A stretch of 64,000 bases of DNA from Pyxicephalus adspersus (GCF_032062135.1 NC_092861.1:136176257-136240256), one strand, 5' to 3'. Positions 12,389 to 24,293 are shown, counted from the first letter of the stretch. Notes: a model not told the origin generated them from the letters alone. Translations and numbers: made by a program.

Positions 12389-13402
12389 TGCCAATAAGTG
12401 CAATGAACCCATATTGACACAGGATGATAATATTTAGGCATTACTACACTTTCTTCAAAGGCCTTGGGTTGTAACAAATTTTAAGAAGCTATATTTACAA
12501 ATATGGTACCCTGGGTGTTGCTGTGACACTTATAATTACATTTTTTCTCTTGCACTCCCTGTGCTGAGCTGCAACTTCTCTCTATGGAAAATTGCTATCT
12601 TTATGTTTTTGTAATTTATGCCATTCTTGTCATTATACAGCCTACTTCCTTCATTGCTTTCCTTTTTCTTTTACTTGGTTGCCTAACATGGGGATCATGG
12701 TGTAGTTATAATTTCTTACCTACATATCTATATTTAATTCTATTTTACCATTTATTGCTATATGTGATGCATTGCATGGCATCCATTTAAGCTGAGTATA
12801 ATGTAATATGTCTTTATATCGCAGCTTGTCATTGCATTACACATAAAAGGGTACAAACTAAATGAGAAACATTCAAGCCATCGATATTACCTCATTAGCA
12901 GAAGCGTTTCCTTAGCGTTATGTGACGAGTAATGAAAACCTTTCAAGTTTGTAGTTTTTTTTCCATGTGGAACAAGAGATTATTGTTTAATAATTCATGA
13001 GCATGAAGAATTCATACAAGATAAAACTGCCATGTGTCTCTTTATTCAAGTTTCCCCTGTTAAGTCAATACAGCTGCAAACTTTGCCAGATCTAGAGTCG
13101 CTTCCCTACAACTCAATACATATATTTAGCCCACTGTAAAACAAAGACAAAAAGTTTTTCCCAGGCCCGGCAAGTCCGGAAACTAACATTCGTCCACATT
13201 TTTAACTCTTAATAGCATATATCTTTACAGTGTTTGATTGATTTCCCCAAATCTATCATTTAAAAAAAGAAGAAGGAAAGGAATGGAGAGGACAGGAGAG
13301 ATAGATCAGTGCTGGGATCTCAGAACTGCAAGCTACGGACACATGGGCTCCTAATAGAATACTGTGCTCATGAATCCATTAGCAATTACTTTTAGTTTAG
13401 AG

Positions 13403-13703
13403 CAGCCTTTCTCAACCCTTTTAACATGGGGGAACCCATGAAATATCTTGCAGGTCCTCAGGGAATCCCTGCTATAATTACTAAATCCACAACTCATTGT
13501 ATCATTAGTGAGGTGGTCAGGAACAATAATGTCTCCTACATTTCTGACCAATGGGAAGAATGTCAACCTTACAGATGGCCAAAAAGATCATCAGTCACCT
13601 AAAACTGACCTGAAAGGCACAAAATGCAAAATGCTCATACAAAGTGCCAAGAACCCCTAGGGACCACTGGAGGAACATTAGAGTTCCATGGAATCCTGGG
13701 TGA
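13403..13703 (-). mobile_element. hAT-like MITE 'TTTCTCAACC', copy 1
   Basis: The left end is cagcctttctcaaccctttt. Internal markers 'ggtcctcagggaatccctgc' and 'ttgtatcattagtg' recur in other copies. The right part has 'gaacccctagggaccactgg'. The family includes 21379, 25911, 31821, 37439, 48185 and 53956, in both orientations. hAT origin is inferred from the CAG...TCTCAACC ends. Confidence 0.6.
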
Positions 13704-14561
13704 TTTTTGAAGATATTTTTTGTATTTTTAAAAAATATTATTTACCATGAGGAGCAACCACTAAAATGATTCATTTTTGTATTTCTAAAGACACAAGGTA
13801 ACGCACTAGCTGTTTGCCTTCGGATTGTCTATACAAAGTTAAATTTGGTACAGAACTATACAAAGTTAGGAGAAAGAGGGGAGTGGGATGAGTCACTTGT
13901 TATCTTACCAGTAAAACAAAAATCTCATCCTTCTTCCTGGACCCCTTTTGATGTACCAACTCCAGCCCAAAACAATATTGGCTGTGTCTGAACAGTCAGT
14001 TCCTTTAGATGTAGATCAGAATTAATATGCCCCAGTGAATGGGCCATTTTTGGTCTATGGGAGCTCAATGCAAAGGCATAACCAGTGCAACAAAATATCT
14101 TAATCTAGGGGAGGTATGCAATGGAGTGATACCTGAATTTGATTTATTCTTTTGAAATGTCTTGTACAGTGTAACTCAATTTGGGACAGGAACCAACATC
14201 ACTAGGAGCCATTAGGGTGTGCCACAGTTCTCCTCTGCTGAGAGAACAAGCTGAGTGATGATTATCAGTGAGCCGCTGAACCTTCACTGTTTAGTTGTAG
14301 AATGAAGGTAGGAGAGTGACCTAGCTGTATTGCTTATCTGCATTGGAGAAAAGTCATAAGACTGGCTGGACTATGTGGCATCGATGACCTTCCCGATCCA
14401 CCAAAAAATGAACTTTAGGATTAATCCTTCCTTAATTGCATGGTATAGCAGTAACCATATGATTGAACATTTTACCCATCTCCTAAATGTCTGAGTGGCT
14501 TCCACATAAAAGTACAGAGGCAGTACATTTGTATGGTAACAGGGATATAGGGAATTGGGTG

Positions 14562-14570
14562 TATAAAAGG
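14562..14570 (+). promoter_or_regulatory. TATA-like box TATAAAAGG
   Basis: A TATAAAAGG match to the core promoter consensus lies about 37 bases before the ATG at 14599. No CpG island accompanies it. It could be a chance match in AT-rich sequence. Confidence 0.3.
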
Positions 14571-14598
14571 AACAGCACCTTCCACCAGAGGCACCGTC

Positions 14599-14760
14599 AT
14601 GAAGCGAGTCTTGGAGACGCAGCCTCTATTAATTAGACTGGAAGGGTTTCATGTTTTACCTGGTTTCCAGAGCAACTGCAGCCTTGAGGGAAAGCAGCTC
14701 CGGCAAGGAGATACTTCATGTATTTTTATTTTAATTACTTTATACACAGTAGATCAGTAA
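14599..14760 (+). CDS. Candidate 53-codon reading frame downstream of a TATA-like box
   Basis: The frame runs from ATG at 14599 to TAA at 14758-14760. The encoded peptide starts MKRVLETQPLLIRLEGF and has no domain I recognise and no clear signal peptide. The ATG context (caccgtcATGa) is moderate. Its only support is the TATA-like box upstream and a locally higher GC content. It could also be part of a first exon for the + strand exon candidates farther on, but no convincing donor site was found. Confidence 0.2.
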   Translation: MKRVLETQPLLIRLEGFHVLPGFQSNCSLEGKQLRQGDTSCIFILITLYTVDQ

Positions 14761-15574
14761 CGGAAATGAAATGCACACAAGCAGTGAGAGAAAATTGATC
14801 AATGCTAACTTCAATTTGTATGGATTTACTTAAACACTAAAATTAGCTCAATTGTTTTATCTTTGTTTCCTTTTCATGTCTCTAGTGAGGATGATGTTAA
14901 ACTCTGTGTTTCAGTGTATGAATTCACATAATTGGATGTATGAGACAAATTGCCTAGTTAGGCAGGAAAAAGACACTTGTGGGTCTACCCATTGAGCTCA
15001 ACCCAAAACACAAAATCCTCAGTAATGTAAGCTCACAGCTGATCTAGACAAAGAAAAAAAAGCTTAGAGTTAGATCATATATGATAAATCCAATCTGATT
15101 CCAAATTCAAAGTCAGAATTTATATTTGTTTTATAATTTCAGTGTCAGTTTGCTGCATGTCAGGCTGTATTTATTCTACATACTACATCTACAATAATTC
15201 TGTTGTCCTCAACATACCTACCCCAATACCATCCAAGGTGGTGTGTTCCCATCCTACATGGATACATTACAATAATTCATCCAATATTCACTGTGATTTG
15301 TTTAGACATTAAATTAGCGAACTCGGGAATCCGATATACACACTACTTTGTGTATGTGGGTACTCCAATAAACTATCTCTATTTTTCTTCTGGCATCCTT
15401 TTTTGGATTAGACACTTTAAGAGGAAATCTGCCACTTATTAACATCATTAAGAATCATTATAATACATTATCTGTTCATAAAAAAAGTAAGCAGCGAATC
15501 TCCTACAGTTCAAGTTTATTGTTTTTATTGAACTGAACATACTGTGACACTTACCTAAGATCTCTGCTTTTTGG

Positions 15575-15635
15575 TTCCCCAAATCCCCTGAGGAAGCCTT
15601 CTTAGGTGAAACGCGTCCAGAAGGGAGGACTTTTC
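15575..15635 (+). repeat. Interspersed repeat with GAAACGCGT box
   Basis: It contains 'cctgaggaagcc' followed by 'ggtgaaacgcgtcc', a motif pair I associate with dispersed amphibian repeats. A related form, 'cctgaagaagcgg...gcgaatcgcgtcc', lies at 61864-61920. Confidence 0.45.
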
Positions 15636-16473
15636 CTCTCACTTTATTCTAAAGGTAAATGAATGGCAATTAAAGTGTACTTTTATATTCCACAACTTTG
15701 TTCAAAGTTTGTATTTGCATTTTTGTATAACTATACTATTATATGTTCATCATTTTAATGGAATGCATGCATAAAGCAATGATTTTACTCACATTTATGA
15801 TTATCCAATGAGTGCCGCTTAAAAGCCTTCCTCCATTATTCCTCTTTATATGCCATTTGTTTTATGAGCTATAATTTACAAGTCAATGATAGGTACAGTG
15901 CAGCCAACCTGGCCACCAGATGATCACACCTGTGACTTGACCAATGACAGGTATAGAAGTGCTCAACTAATACAGCCGCCGGACAATGATAGCTGTCATC
16001 ATCTCATGGCCTAATATACCTGTCAATAACAGGTGTGCAAGGTGGTAACTTGGATTGCTGAGCTTCTAAGTTCCAATTGGCTCCATGAACCACCAATAAT
16101 TCCCATTAGGAATAAACAGAGAGCTTGCATTTCCCAAACAATTAAACATTGAAAGATTTTAAAAATAAATTGTTGAAATCCATTGGAAAGAGAAATTGTA
16201 TGTCAAGGTAAAAACTGGCTTTTCTAGTACAGGAATAGAGATTTCATACTCCTGTCTGGTTAAAACTGCTGGGACTCCTTTACGCTCATTTCCTGTCTTG
16301 CTGATTTTACCAAACAGGAGTTGAAGGAAAACCTGCAACAAGGAGAGAGAAATAAATATATTAAATATCTGTCATGAATTCTAACTTTATCATAATAAGG
16401 AAAATAAATTTTATTTCTGTCTGTGTCCCCATGAAAGAATTCCCCTCACTTCAGATTCCTGTAGAGCAAATCT

Positions 16474-16510
16474 AGGATTCTATGGAACCCTCATTGAGAA
16501 AAACTGCTTT
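16474..16510 (-). repeat. Small fragment of the hAT-like 'TTTCTCAACC' MITE
   Basis: The sequence 'tggaaccctcattgagaaaa' resembles the inverted terminus of that family. Confidence 0.35.
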
Positions 16511-16797
16511 AGACTGTGTGATACATTCATGTTTTAATCCTCCAGGTGAAAAAAAATACATTTATCAACATTAAACCTCATTTGTCATGTAATTGCACAA
16601 TAAGCCAGATAATACAAGCCAGTTTCTTAGTGTCATATTCTTCACAATTTAGATAAAATGTAAATGGATATTTAAAAAAAATAAAATGAATGTAGCACAA
16701 TCCCATTTTGAGATTTAGCTACATTTATTGCAGTTGTACTTAACAGGTATAACATTTTTCTGTATTTTACAATAAGGATTGTAGGCTAAAAGATGGT

Positions 16798-17046
16798 GAT
16801 TTACTAAAGGAATTGTGGCTTTTTGCCTAAGAAAGTGAATTATCACATATTTTTTTAGCTTGGTGAAAGTGGTAATAGTTCACTTTGCAAAGAATACTCA
16901 ATCATGTGCAAGAAAATCTAAAACAATCAGGATTTTTATTGCACATTGGATGGTTGAGATCAGAAGGGCTTCTCCCCATTTACTGAGATAAAAGAAATAT
17001 TCCTTAGAAAGGAATAATTCACCAATAATTCCTTTTATAAATCAAC
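16798..17046. mobile_element. MITE-like repeat 'GATTTACTAAAGG', copy 1
   Basis: The start gatttactaaaggaattg and end caataattccttttataaatc are inverted. The core 'tgtgcaagaaaatctaaaa' is shared with the copy at 43691-43921. Confidence 0.6.
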
Positions 17047-17250
17047 CTCAAAATAAAGAGGGAATATGTGACAGCAAATGCTTAGCATTATTCTTATCAA
17101 ACAATGTATCCATGTGATTAAATTATTGTAAATCAGGTGATCTTTATCATAAAACATCTTTGGAATTATTTTGTAGTGTACTTTTGCATGAGATGAATAA
17201 TGCCCCCATGGTGCTTTATATCCTCAGAGTATTATTTTGCTTCCTTACAG

Positions 17251-17339
17251 TCACTATTAGGCAGCCTGGTGCTGAAGAGGTTAGCAGCACTGAAATGTTA
17301 CACTGGGAATGGAAACTCTTGAGAGCTGCCAACACACCA
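17251..17339 (+). CDS. Unrecognised candidate exon D
   Basis: A good acceptor (attttgcttccttacag) ends at 17250, and a possible donor GTAGAC starts at 17340. Between them one frame stays open: two bases, then 29 codons including QPGAEEVSSTEMLHWEWKLL, ending in phase 0. The peptide has a protein-like composition, but I recognise no family. The next candidate exon (17571) starts in phase 0, so the two would join in frame across a 231-base intron. The frame also continues past the donor to a stop at 17412, so the donor is uncertain. It could equally be a repeat or chance. Confidence 0.25.
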
Positions 17340-17570
17340 GTAGACACTATGCTAAAATCTCCATATACAGGAAAGTTATTATTATATTCATTTGAGATGT
17401 ATATCTGGAAATAAGTTTATATTCACTGTGAATTAAGCGAGAACAGCAAAGTTGTCTACTTTACTCCGAAGATAACATGTCTGCATCACAAGGAAAGGCC
17501 TTCCCACATCTAGCTAGCTGTTTTTAATAGTTTGTTGTGTCCAAAAATAGATTTCACTGCTCCCTTCCAG

Positions 17571-17687
17571 CTCTTTTATATTGGCTGCTCCAAATGTACT
17601 TTATGCTGGAATGAACATGCTTTTAAAGAAGACCTGAAGAAACATGGTGGTTCAACTGATGTCATGGACTTGGAACAAGCATGCAAG
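17571..17687 (+). CDS. Unrecognised candidate exon A (cysteine-containing)
   Basis: The acceptor is strong (tttcactgctcccttccag) and the donor AAG|GTAGGA is acceptable. The 117 bases are open in one frame only, 39 codons from phase 0 to phase 0; the other two frames hit TGA. The peptide contains CSKCTLCWNEHAF followed by KEDLKKHGGSTDVMDLEQAC, so two CxxC-type spacings and a charged helix-like tail. A metal-binding knuckle is possible but unproven. I do not recognise the family. It lies on the same strand as STPG4, about 9 kb beyond its end. Confidence 0.35.
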
Positions 17688-18025
17688 GTAGGAGTTTACA
17701 CATTTGTAATGTTTCCTGTGGACCATATTTTTGAGGCTAGGCCTGGACAAAAATCCATGTTTTTGATATATATTGAAAATCTAAACATTTTGGCAAAATG
17801 TCACCATTATAGCAAAATACATTGGAGGCGTTTGGGTGCAAATTAAAAACTTTCACTTGGTATTAATCATACAATAAGCTTAATTGACTTCTCAGCATTA
17901 TTGGAGCTCCTCCAGTACAGTACTGATAAAGTTCTGTTCAATGCTTAAAAAATTAGGCAAAAAAATTGGAATAATAATAATAAAGCATATTGGCCTTAAA
18001 GTGACCCTTTATATTACACATGCAA

Positions 18026-18860
18026 CAGTCACCCAACTATTACAATATGGAGGCAGGGCTCGAGCAGTTGTTACAATACACACACAGAAAGCAGCCAAGT
18101 TTGACACGTGCATGGCTAACAAATGCTAAAACATGGCAATATGCTGGCAATATATTGTACAGCAGTAGAAACATTCCCGCAGAGACGCAAGCACTACTGC
18201 ACTGACACTACCAGGAACATGTCTACAGAGACACAATCAGTCAACTGTTACAATATGGAGGCAGTGCTTGAGCAATTGTTACAAAACACAGACAGAAAGC
18301 AGCCAAGTTTGACAAGTGCATGGCTAACACATGTTAAGCATGGCAATATATTGTACTAACAGCAGTAGAAACATTTCCGCAGAGGCACAATCACTACTGC
18401 ACTGACACTAACAGGAACATGTCTACAGAGACACAATCAGTCAACTGTTACAATATGGAGACAGCAAATAAGCAAATGTTGCAATGCACAGAGAGAAAGC
18501 AGCCACTTTTAATGTGTGCATTGGTAACAAATGCAAAAACATAGCAATATGCTGGCACTATAATGAACTAACACCGGTAGAGACATATCCATAAAGACAC
18601 AATCACTACTGTACTTACACAGCTGGAAACATGTCCACAGAGTCACAATCATTACTGTACTGTAACTACCAGAAACATGTCCACAGAGACACAATCGTTA
18701 TCATACTGAAACTGCCAGAAACATGTCCACAGAGACACAATCATTATCATACTGTAACTACCAGAAACATGTCCACAGAGACGCAATCACTACTGTACTG
18801 TCACTACCAGAAACATGTCACAGTCAATACTGTACTGGCACAGTCAGTAACATGCCCATA
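18026..18860. repeat. Nested tandem repeat array (200-212 bp and 46 bp periods)
   Basis: A larger unit starts with 'caactattacaatatgg' at 18034 and recurs at 18242 and 18442 (periods 208 and 200). Each contains 'cagccaagtttgaca'-type sequence and an 'aacatgtctacagagacaca' end. From 18628 the motif aacatgtccacagag recurs at 18674, 18720, 18766 and 18812, exactly every 46 bases, then after 37 bases at 18849 in a deleted copy. The 46-bp monomer is therefore the tail segment of the larger unit, amplified on its own. Open stretches here are repeat artefacts. Confidence 0.85.
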
Positions 18861-19214
18861 GCAATAAATGAACAATGTGTTGACATCACCATAAAAAACA
18901 GTACTTAAGTGGGAGTGGCTAGCAGTGGACTGAAAGATATTGGGCCCTTTTACTGTATGTTTTACTACATAATTTGTTCATGAAAGATTTAGAAAGTGAC
19001 ATTGCCTACTGTGCTTCACAACAAACTCACTGCCAGTCAGACAGGGGCCCTTGGCAAGAGTCAGGGGCTCTTTTAGTTGAATTATTGCAGGGCCTCTGAC
19101 ATGATCCATTTCATAGATAAACAATATTCTGCTCCTGTGTCTTTCTTCTTTTTTGATTGAAATGATGTTTTAAAGAATCAGAATTTGTGAGAGCAATAAA
19201 TGCTCTAATACTAG

Positions 19215-19440
19215 TGGTTTTTAGGTGTGATTAATGTCCCAGTGTCAAATATGCCAAAGGGAATAAAACAGACCCCAGTGTCAGTCAACGGGTTTATACC
19301 ATGCCTTGTCCTCAGGTGGAGTAGTAAATGCCCTAATGTCAGTGGCCAATGGGAGTAAATAATGCCCAGGTCAATGGTCCCATGTGTAAGTGGCAGTAAA
19401 AGTGCTATTGCGTCATTTGTAGGTATGGTGCCCTTGGTCA
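19215..19440. repeat. Degenerate minisatellite-like region
   Basis: Variants of 'cagtgtcagtcaacggg', 'aatgtcagtggccaatggg' and 'gtaaataatgccc' recur at irregular spacing. It explains the 119-codon stop-free stretch on the - strand. Confidence 0.4.
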
Positions 19441-20787
19441 TACCAGGACTGCCGGGGTACCAGAAATAAGGTAAGTTTAGAAGGCTCTGCAGTTTGTATC
19501 TCTTTATGTTTGACCTGTCCCTAGGGTCCTGCAAGGCAACTGTCCAGGGCAGGAACCTTGGTGGATTCAAACAGGTAACAGTTAGAAGCGGTGTAGCACA
19601 AAATATTCAATCTCCTAGTGAGGTGCAGGTGTGCAGCACAAATGGCTGTGTAAGCTCTCTCTGCTTTAACATAAGTTTTTTGTTGCAAAGAGTCGGTGGC
19701 AGGTGAGGGCAGAAGCACAAGAGGTAAATCCTGTCTGCCAAGGTGGCTGAAATAGTCTTAAAAATTGGATGCTTAAAGAAATCTGAAATTCTGCAGACCC
19801 TGCAATATGGTAGCCACTGGTGAGTGCTAGCAAAGGGTATGGGTATATTAGTGCACAAAAGCACCCCCCACCACCACCTTTGCACCACTACTAGACTTAA
19901 TGGGCATTTAAAATTGTATTTTACAGGAGCTACACAACATGAATATGAAAATATATCATGATAAAAAAATAATCCACATAGGTAAAACACTTTAACCAAT
20001 ACCATCAGATAGCACTGAATCCATTTCAGTTGTTAATGTCTACTTGTTTGATGCTTTTGTTGGGGCATTGAGTGCTGAGCATAAATCTCTCCACATAAAG
20101 GAATAATATAATAATACTAGTGCACTTCATGACGGCTTGCCAGACTTCTATGATGTTTTACAGCAGTGTTCTGGCCCTGCAATAAGTAAAACTCGCCTCC
20201 AAGCTACGAGGACACAGTCCTCAAACGGCACTCAAACTTTATATCTGTAAGTCGTAATCGGGTCAGGTTTAAAATTACTTGCATATATCATTTAGCCAGG
20301 TAATATAAACCACTCAATACGAGCAAAGACAAAACACCATTAGACTTAAAGATGAGTTGTCTCTTTAATTATAGACCTTATAGTGTAACATGCTGGCCTT
20401 TTGATTCATGCCAAACAGGGTTAAGTACCCTCACTGCATTCAAAGGGCCATAACTAGCAAACAACCTACGTTTCATCTCCAAGCTGTGCACACAATGCCA
20501 CTCTTCATTGTTAAACAAATATACCTGTATATACTAAGCACACACTTTAAGCTATCATATAGCTATAGAAACATTCTTTAGTTAATCCATTTCTGTATAG
20601 GAACAGTGTAAATACTGCCGTCAGCCCTAAACACTAGTCTGATTCTGAAGTATGGTCCCCAAGATCTATTAAATCATCCAACACTTGTGTTGATCTTCTA
20701 GGTACCCTGTAGCTCATTTATGGTTTCCCCATGCCACCATTGACTTCTGTATTGTGTTGGGGGGGACTGTTGGATTTGACATGACCG

Positions 20788-20883
20788 CAACACTCAAGCT
20801 TATCAGGGTCTTGCCAAAAGACTGCAAGGTACTAACAAATGGCCACAGAAAAAGAGAACGGGCCAAGTCTATGTCTGACATCT
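20788..20883. repeat. Direct repeat, left copy
   Basis: The sequence from 'acactcaagcttatcaggg' to 'gtctatgtctgacatct' recurs at 21056-21147 with substitutions and small gaps. The copies are about 268 bases apart. The spacer is not protein coding as far as I can see. Confidence 0.7.
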
Positions 20884-21055
20884 ACCATGGCCTTCTTTTT
20901 TGAGGTGGGCAGGGGACACAGACAGAACCAAGTGAGAGCTATAACGGACCAAGGACACTGACACTTTTTTTCTGTGTTTTTTACACTGGTATGCACTCTT
21001 AGGAGCTTGGTAGCAATGTGTGAGGTCAGACAGCTGGCAGGGTAGCAATCAAACC

Positions 21056-21147
21056 ACAACACTCATCAGGGCCCTGGCAAAACACAGTAAGGTACTAACA
21101 AAGGACCACAGCAAAAGGGAATGGTCCCAAGTCTATGTCTGACATCT
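21056..21147. repeat. Direct repeat, right copy
   Basis: It is the partner of 20788-20883. Shared blocks include 'aaggtactaacaaa' and 'gtctatgtctgacatct'. Confidence 0.7.
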
Positions 21148-21378
21148 CTAGTGTAATGAACAATTTTGATACAAAAACTTGAGAAGCATGGGATGATATA
21201 GTAAATGGATGTACAGACAGATGATCCTAAATAATAAAAAAACATGAATGTTAACAGTTCTGAACTCCAGAAAAAGTCAAAAAGTCCAAATAGGCTTTGT
21301 TTACTTGTAATTGGGCTTAGAGGTTTGACAAGCTTATAGTGCATATTGCTATATAATGGTTGATTCCCTATAGATATA

Positions 21379-21537
21379 GGTGTTTCTCCACCTTTTTAAC
21401 ACAGGTTACCCCTTAAAATAACTTTTCGGTCCTCAGGCAACCCCTGATGTAATTACTATATCCAAAACTCATAGTATATTAGTGTGGGGGTCAGGAAACC
21501 CTAGCAACCTCTGGAGGAAACCTGATTGAGAAACTTG
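21379..21537 (-). mobile_element. hAT-like MITE 'TTTCTCAACC', truncated copy
   Basis: The ends 'ggtgtttctccacctttttaa' (shortened in quotation) and 'aacctgattgagaaacttg' match the family. About half of the interior is missing. Confidence 0.55.
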
Positions 21538-21616
21538 AGAAACCCTCCTATAGAGTATATCTAACCACGATATATATACATACGGTATATATAGATGATA
21601 TATATAAAGATATATA

Positions 21617-21629
21617 TAGACAGACAGAC

Positions 21630-21681
<52 letters not shown>
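21617..21681. repeat. (GACA)n(GATA)n microsatellite
   Basis: About three GACA units are followed by a long GATA run. It is preceded by AT-rich dinucleotide sequence. Confidence 0.95.
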
Positions 21682-22881
21682 TAATGGGAAATGGTTAGAA
21701 CTCCTGCCTAATTGCTGTCGATGTCCCAATTGGGGAGATTCGCCCTTTCCATTTGTCCTGATGACCAGCAAGACAGAAAGTCTTTAAAAGCTTTTCTTTT
21801 GCAACCAAAATAGTTGGAGAGGAAATCCTCCAATGGAGAAACCAGTCAATTTGGGGTTTTTCATTTTCCTGAATGATATTTCCAATCACTTTCTGTTGTG
21901 CCTTCCAAACAGTATAAGAAAAAAATATCAACAGAAACAAAAAATAGAAAAAAATCTAATAAAGTTATTTGTTCCAAACTAAGCAAAACTTTACAATGGT
22001 GATAAACTTTCATAGAAGTAAATGTGAAGAATGTTCCTTTGCATTATTTGAGCTATTTATCTACAAGCTAGTAAAACAAGGCTTTCTTGGCAAATGGAAG
22101 AAAAATTACTGGGTTTACTTATCCTACCTAAGAAAAACATCCATCAGTTATTACATTAGAAAGCTTCATTCAAGGCAAACATGTGAGCAACTGTGACAGA
22201 ACCCCCCAGACTCTCTCTGCAGTCTTGTGTTTTCCAGACCTCATTAGTCTAATAATTACGGTAAGCCGATTGAAATGTGTACTTGGCCTGACATTTTGTT
22301 CTTACTGCAATTTTCATCCTAAGGAGTAAAATAATAAGGCTGGAGTAAAAATGGAATAGGTATTGCAGAAACAAACACATCTGCGATGTTGGAACAGTGT
22401 GTACCTCAAATTACCAATATGGAACAATGGTACAGCTGAAAGCATTACTTTCATTCTAGTTCCTTGTGTGCTGAAGGACAGACATTGTGTAAACTGAATT
22501 ATAGTGGACAGAAAAGGCTGTAAACACATTTTTTTTAGCTGCAAAAATCTGACCCATCTGACCAATGCAGATTGTACTTTAATACATGAGCATACCAAAC
22601 CAGACTGAGTTTGGGTGTAAGTATCAGCAAGGAACATTGGACAATTGTTGGTTGGAAAGGAGCTCTGTGTAGGAAAGAACTTGGGCTTTGGCAGGGCCAG
22701 TTTTAGGGTAGGGTGAATTGGGCAGGGTGAAATGGGGTGCAGGTAGCTGGAATATTGTGCATCAGGGGACACCACTTCATATTTGCTCAGAGCTCCATTA
22801 TTTCATTCTGTTCTGGGCTTCTGAAGGTCTTGGGAACCCTCTAGTAAAATCAGGGACTAGTTTACCATGTTTCAGATACAT

Positions 22882-23250
22882 TAAAAGTGGACCTGGAATG
22901 AAAAAAATTATATTTTTCTATATGATAGGAAACATTTAGAAATGGTAAAGTGAAACTAAATTAAAAAAAAATATCACTCTTACTTTTACCTGCACCATCC
23001 TGGAATCTGCCTTCATCCTGGAGGAAGCATCAGCTTCCTTCCACGAGATTGGGTGACGTAACCTGCTGTAAATAGATAAAAAAGAGTGCTGATCTCACTG
23101 CCCATGCGTGAGATTGGTATTTTTTTACCCCATGTAGAAAAAAGGTCCTTCAGGCAGGCGCAGAAGAAGCAGCCAAAAGCCTCCTGGGATGCAAGACATA
23201 TATATCCTTTGTGCTCCCTTTCTATCTTTACCGCCATTATGGGCACAGTT
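22882..23250. mobile_element. MITE-like repeat with AAAGTGGACCTGG end
   Basis: The left end taaaagtggacctgg resembles taaagcggacctatcacc at 24294. Both contain 'cctcctggga'-type and 'gaagaagcagcc'-type blocks. Boundaries are approximate. Confidence 0.35.
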
Positions 23251-23610
23251 CAGGAGACTACAGACATGTCTACCAGTGGAGACCGTTCCAGCACTGACTT
23301 ATGAAACCAATCAGTGTGTAAGCACATGCATTTAGTTTTTAAGTATCATCCAAACTACAATATATGACTTGATTGTATCTACTGTTTCCCTAAATATCTT
23401 TTGAATCCTATGTTTTTTTTAAGCAACTTTTTTGTAATCCTTTCTAAACCTTTGATATTTATTCTATGGTCAGGTTATGCTGTTCTATTTTTTTTTTTTA
23501 ACCTCTCTTGTTTTACCATTATTACTGAATTCATTTGTTTAATTTGTTACTTTTTTATTGTCACATAACTGTCACAAAAATGCTAATTAAAAATAATTTT
23601 TAATGCTTTT

Positions 23611-23945
23611 TAATATCCAATATTTATATAGCCCTGAAAACTTGCACAGCGTAATATGTAAGTCCATAGTCATGTCACTAGCTGTCCCTCAGAAAGACTC
23701 ACAAGCTAATATCCCTACCATAGTCATATGTCATTATCACAGTCTAAGGTCAATTTGGGGGAAAGCCAACTAACTTACCTGCATGTTTTTGGAATGTGGA
23801 AGAAAACTGGAGTACCTGGAAGAAACCCACACAAACACAGGGAGAACTTGCAAACTCCATGCAGATAGCATCCTGGCCAAGATTCAAACCTAGGTCCATG
23901 CACTGCACAGGCCAGATTGGTAAACTCTGAGCCACCGTGCCCCCG
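23611..23945 (+). repeat. Interspersed repeat 'gtccatagtcatgtcactag', copy B
   Basis: This is the longest copy in the window. It runs from 'ccaatatttatatagccc' through 'gtccatagtcatgtcactag', 'catgtttttggaatgtgg' and 'tgcaaactccatgcagatag' to 'ctctgagccaccgtgcccc'. Confidence 0.8.
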
Positions 23946-23949
23946 CATG

Positions 23950-24239
23950 CAAGGTTAGTTGCTCCAAAGTGTTGCACCCAGGAGCAGCAAACTGCAAGGC
24001 AGGTCAATACGTTTGCATGTGTTCATACATATGTGGTGGCAGAGCAGCAACTTCGCTGCCAGAAGCAATTCGATACTTCTAGGAACAGTTCTGCAACCCC
24101 ACTGCTATTGCAATAAAAATGCTTGGAAATTTACACACACAATGGTTGCTAACCACTCTTTTTAGGTTGAATGAGAGCAATTGGGAGCTTGGTTGAGTGT
24201 GTGGGTAACCACTGTGTAGCAAGACTGAAAGAGGCCTAA
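23950..24239 (-). mobile_element. MITE-like repeat GGGCCCCTTTCACAC, inverted copy
   Basis: It ends 'gactgaaagaggcc', the inverse of the start at 9771, and is gc-richer than its flanks, with 'caggagcagcaaactgcaag'. It begins right after the preceding repeat, so the left boundary is uncertain. Confidence 0.4.
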
Positions 24240-24293
24240 AAATTCCAAAGAAATTAAAATAATTTCTAGTTTTGCCCACATAAAGCAAAATCT

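Noticed and set aside
18628..18860. Regular short repeats as a CRISPR array
   Set aside because: The 46-bp units are contiguous with no unique spacers, and the context is vertebrate.
18509..18908. Several overlapping frames on both strands
   Set aside because: They are translations of the 46-bp and 200-bp tandem units; the periods are not multiples of three.
19211..19570. 119-codon frame on the - strand
   Set aside because: It lies over a degenerate minisatellite and has no recognisable domain.
19525..19575. Possible exon between 'gacctgtccctag' and 'acag|gtaaca'
   Set aside because: Splice signals are fair, but the 50-base segment is too short and has no protein character or partner exon.
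22060..22130. Pleckstrin-homology-like phrase (KQGFLGKWKKNYWVYL) on the + strand
   Set aside because: It resembles the start of a PH domain only over about 15 residues. No acceptor or donor frames it and no further PH strands follow.
22314..22775. 153-codon open frame on the - strand
   Set aside because: No motif, no splice or start context, composition like translated noncoding DNA, and no family resemblance. I treat it as chance.
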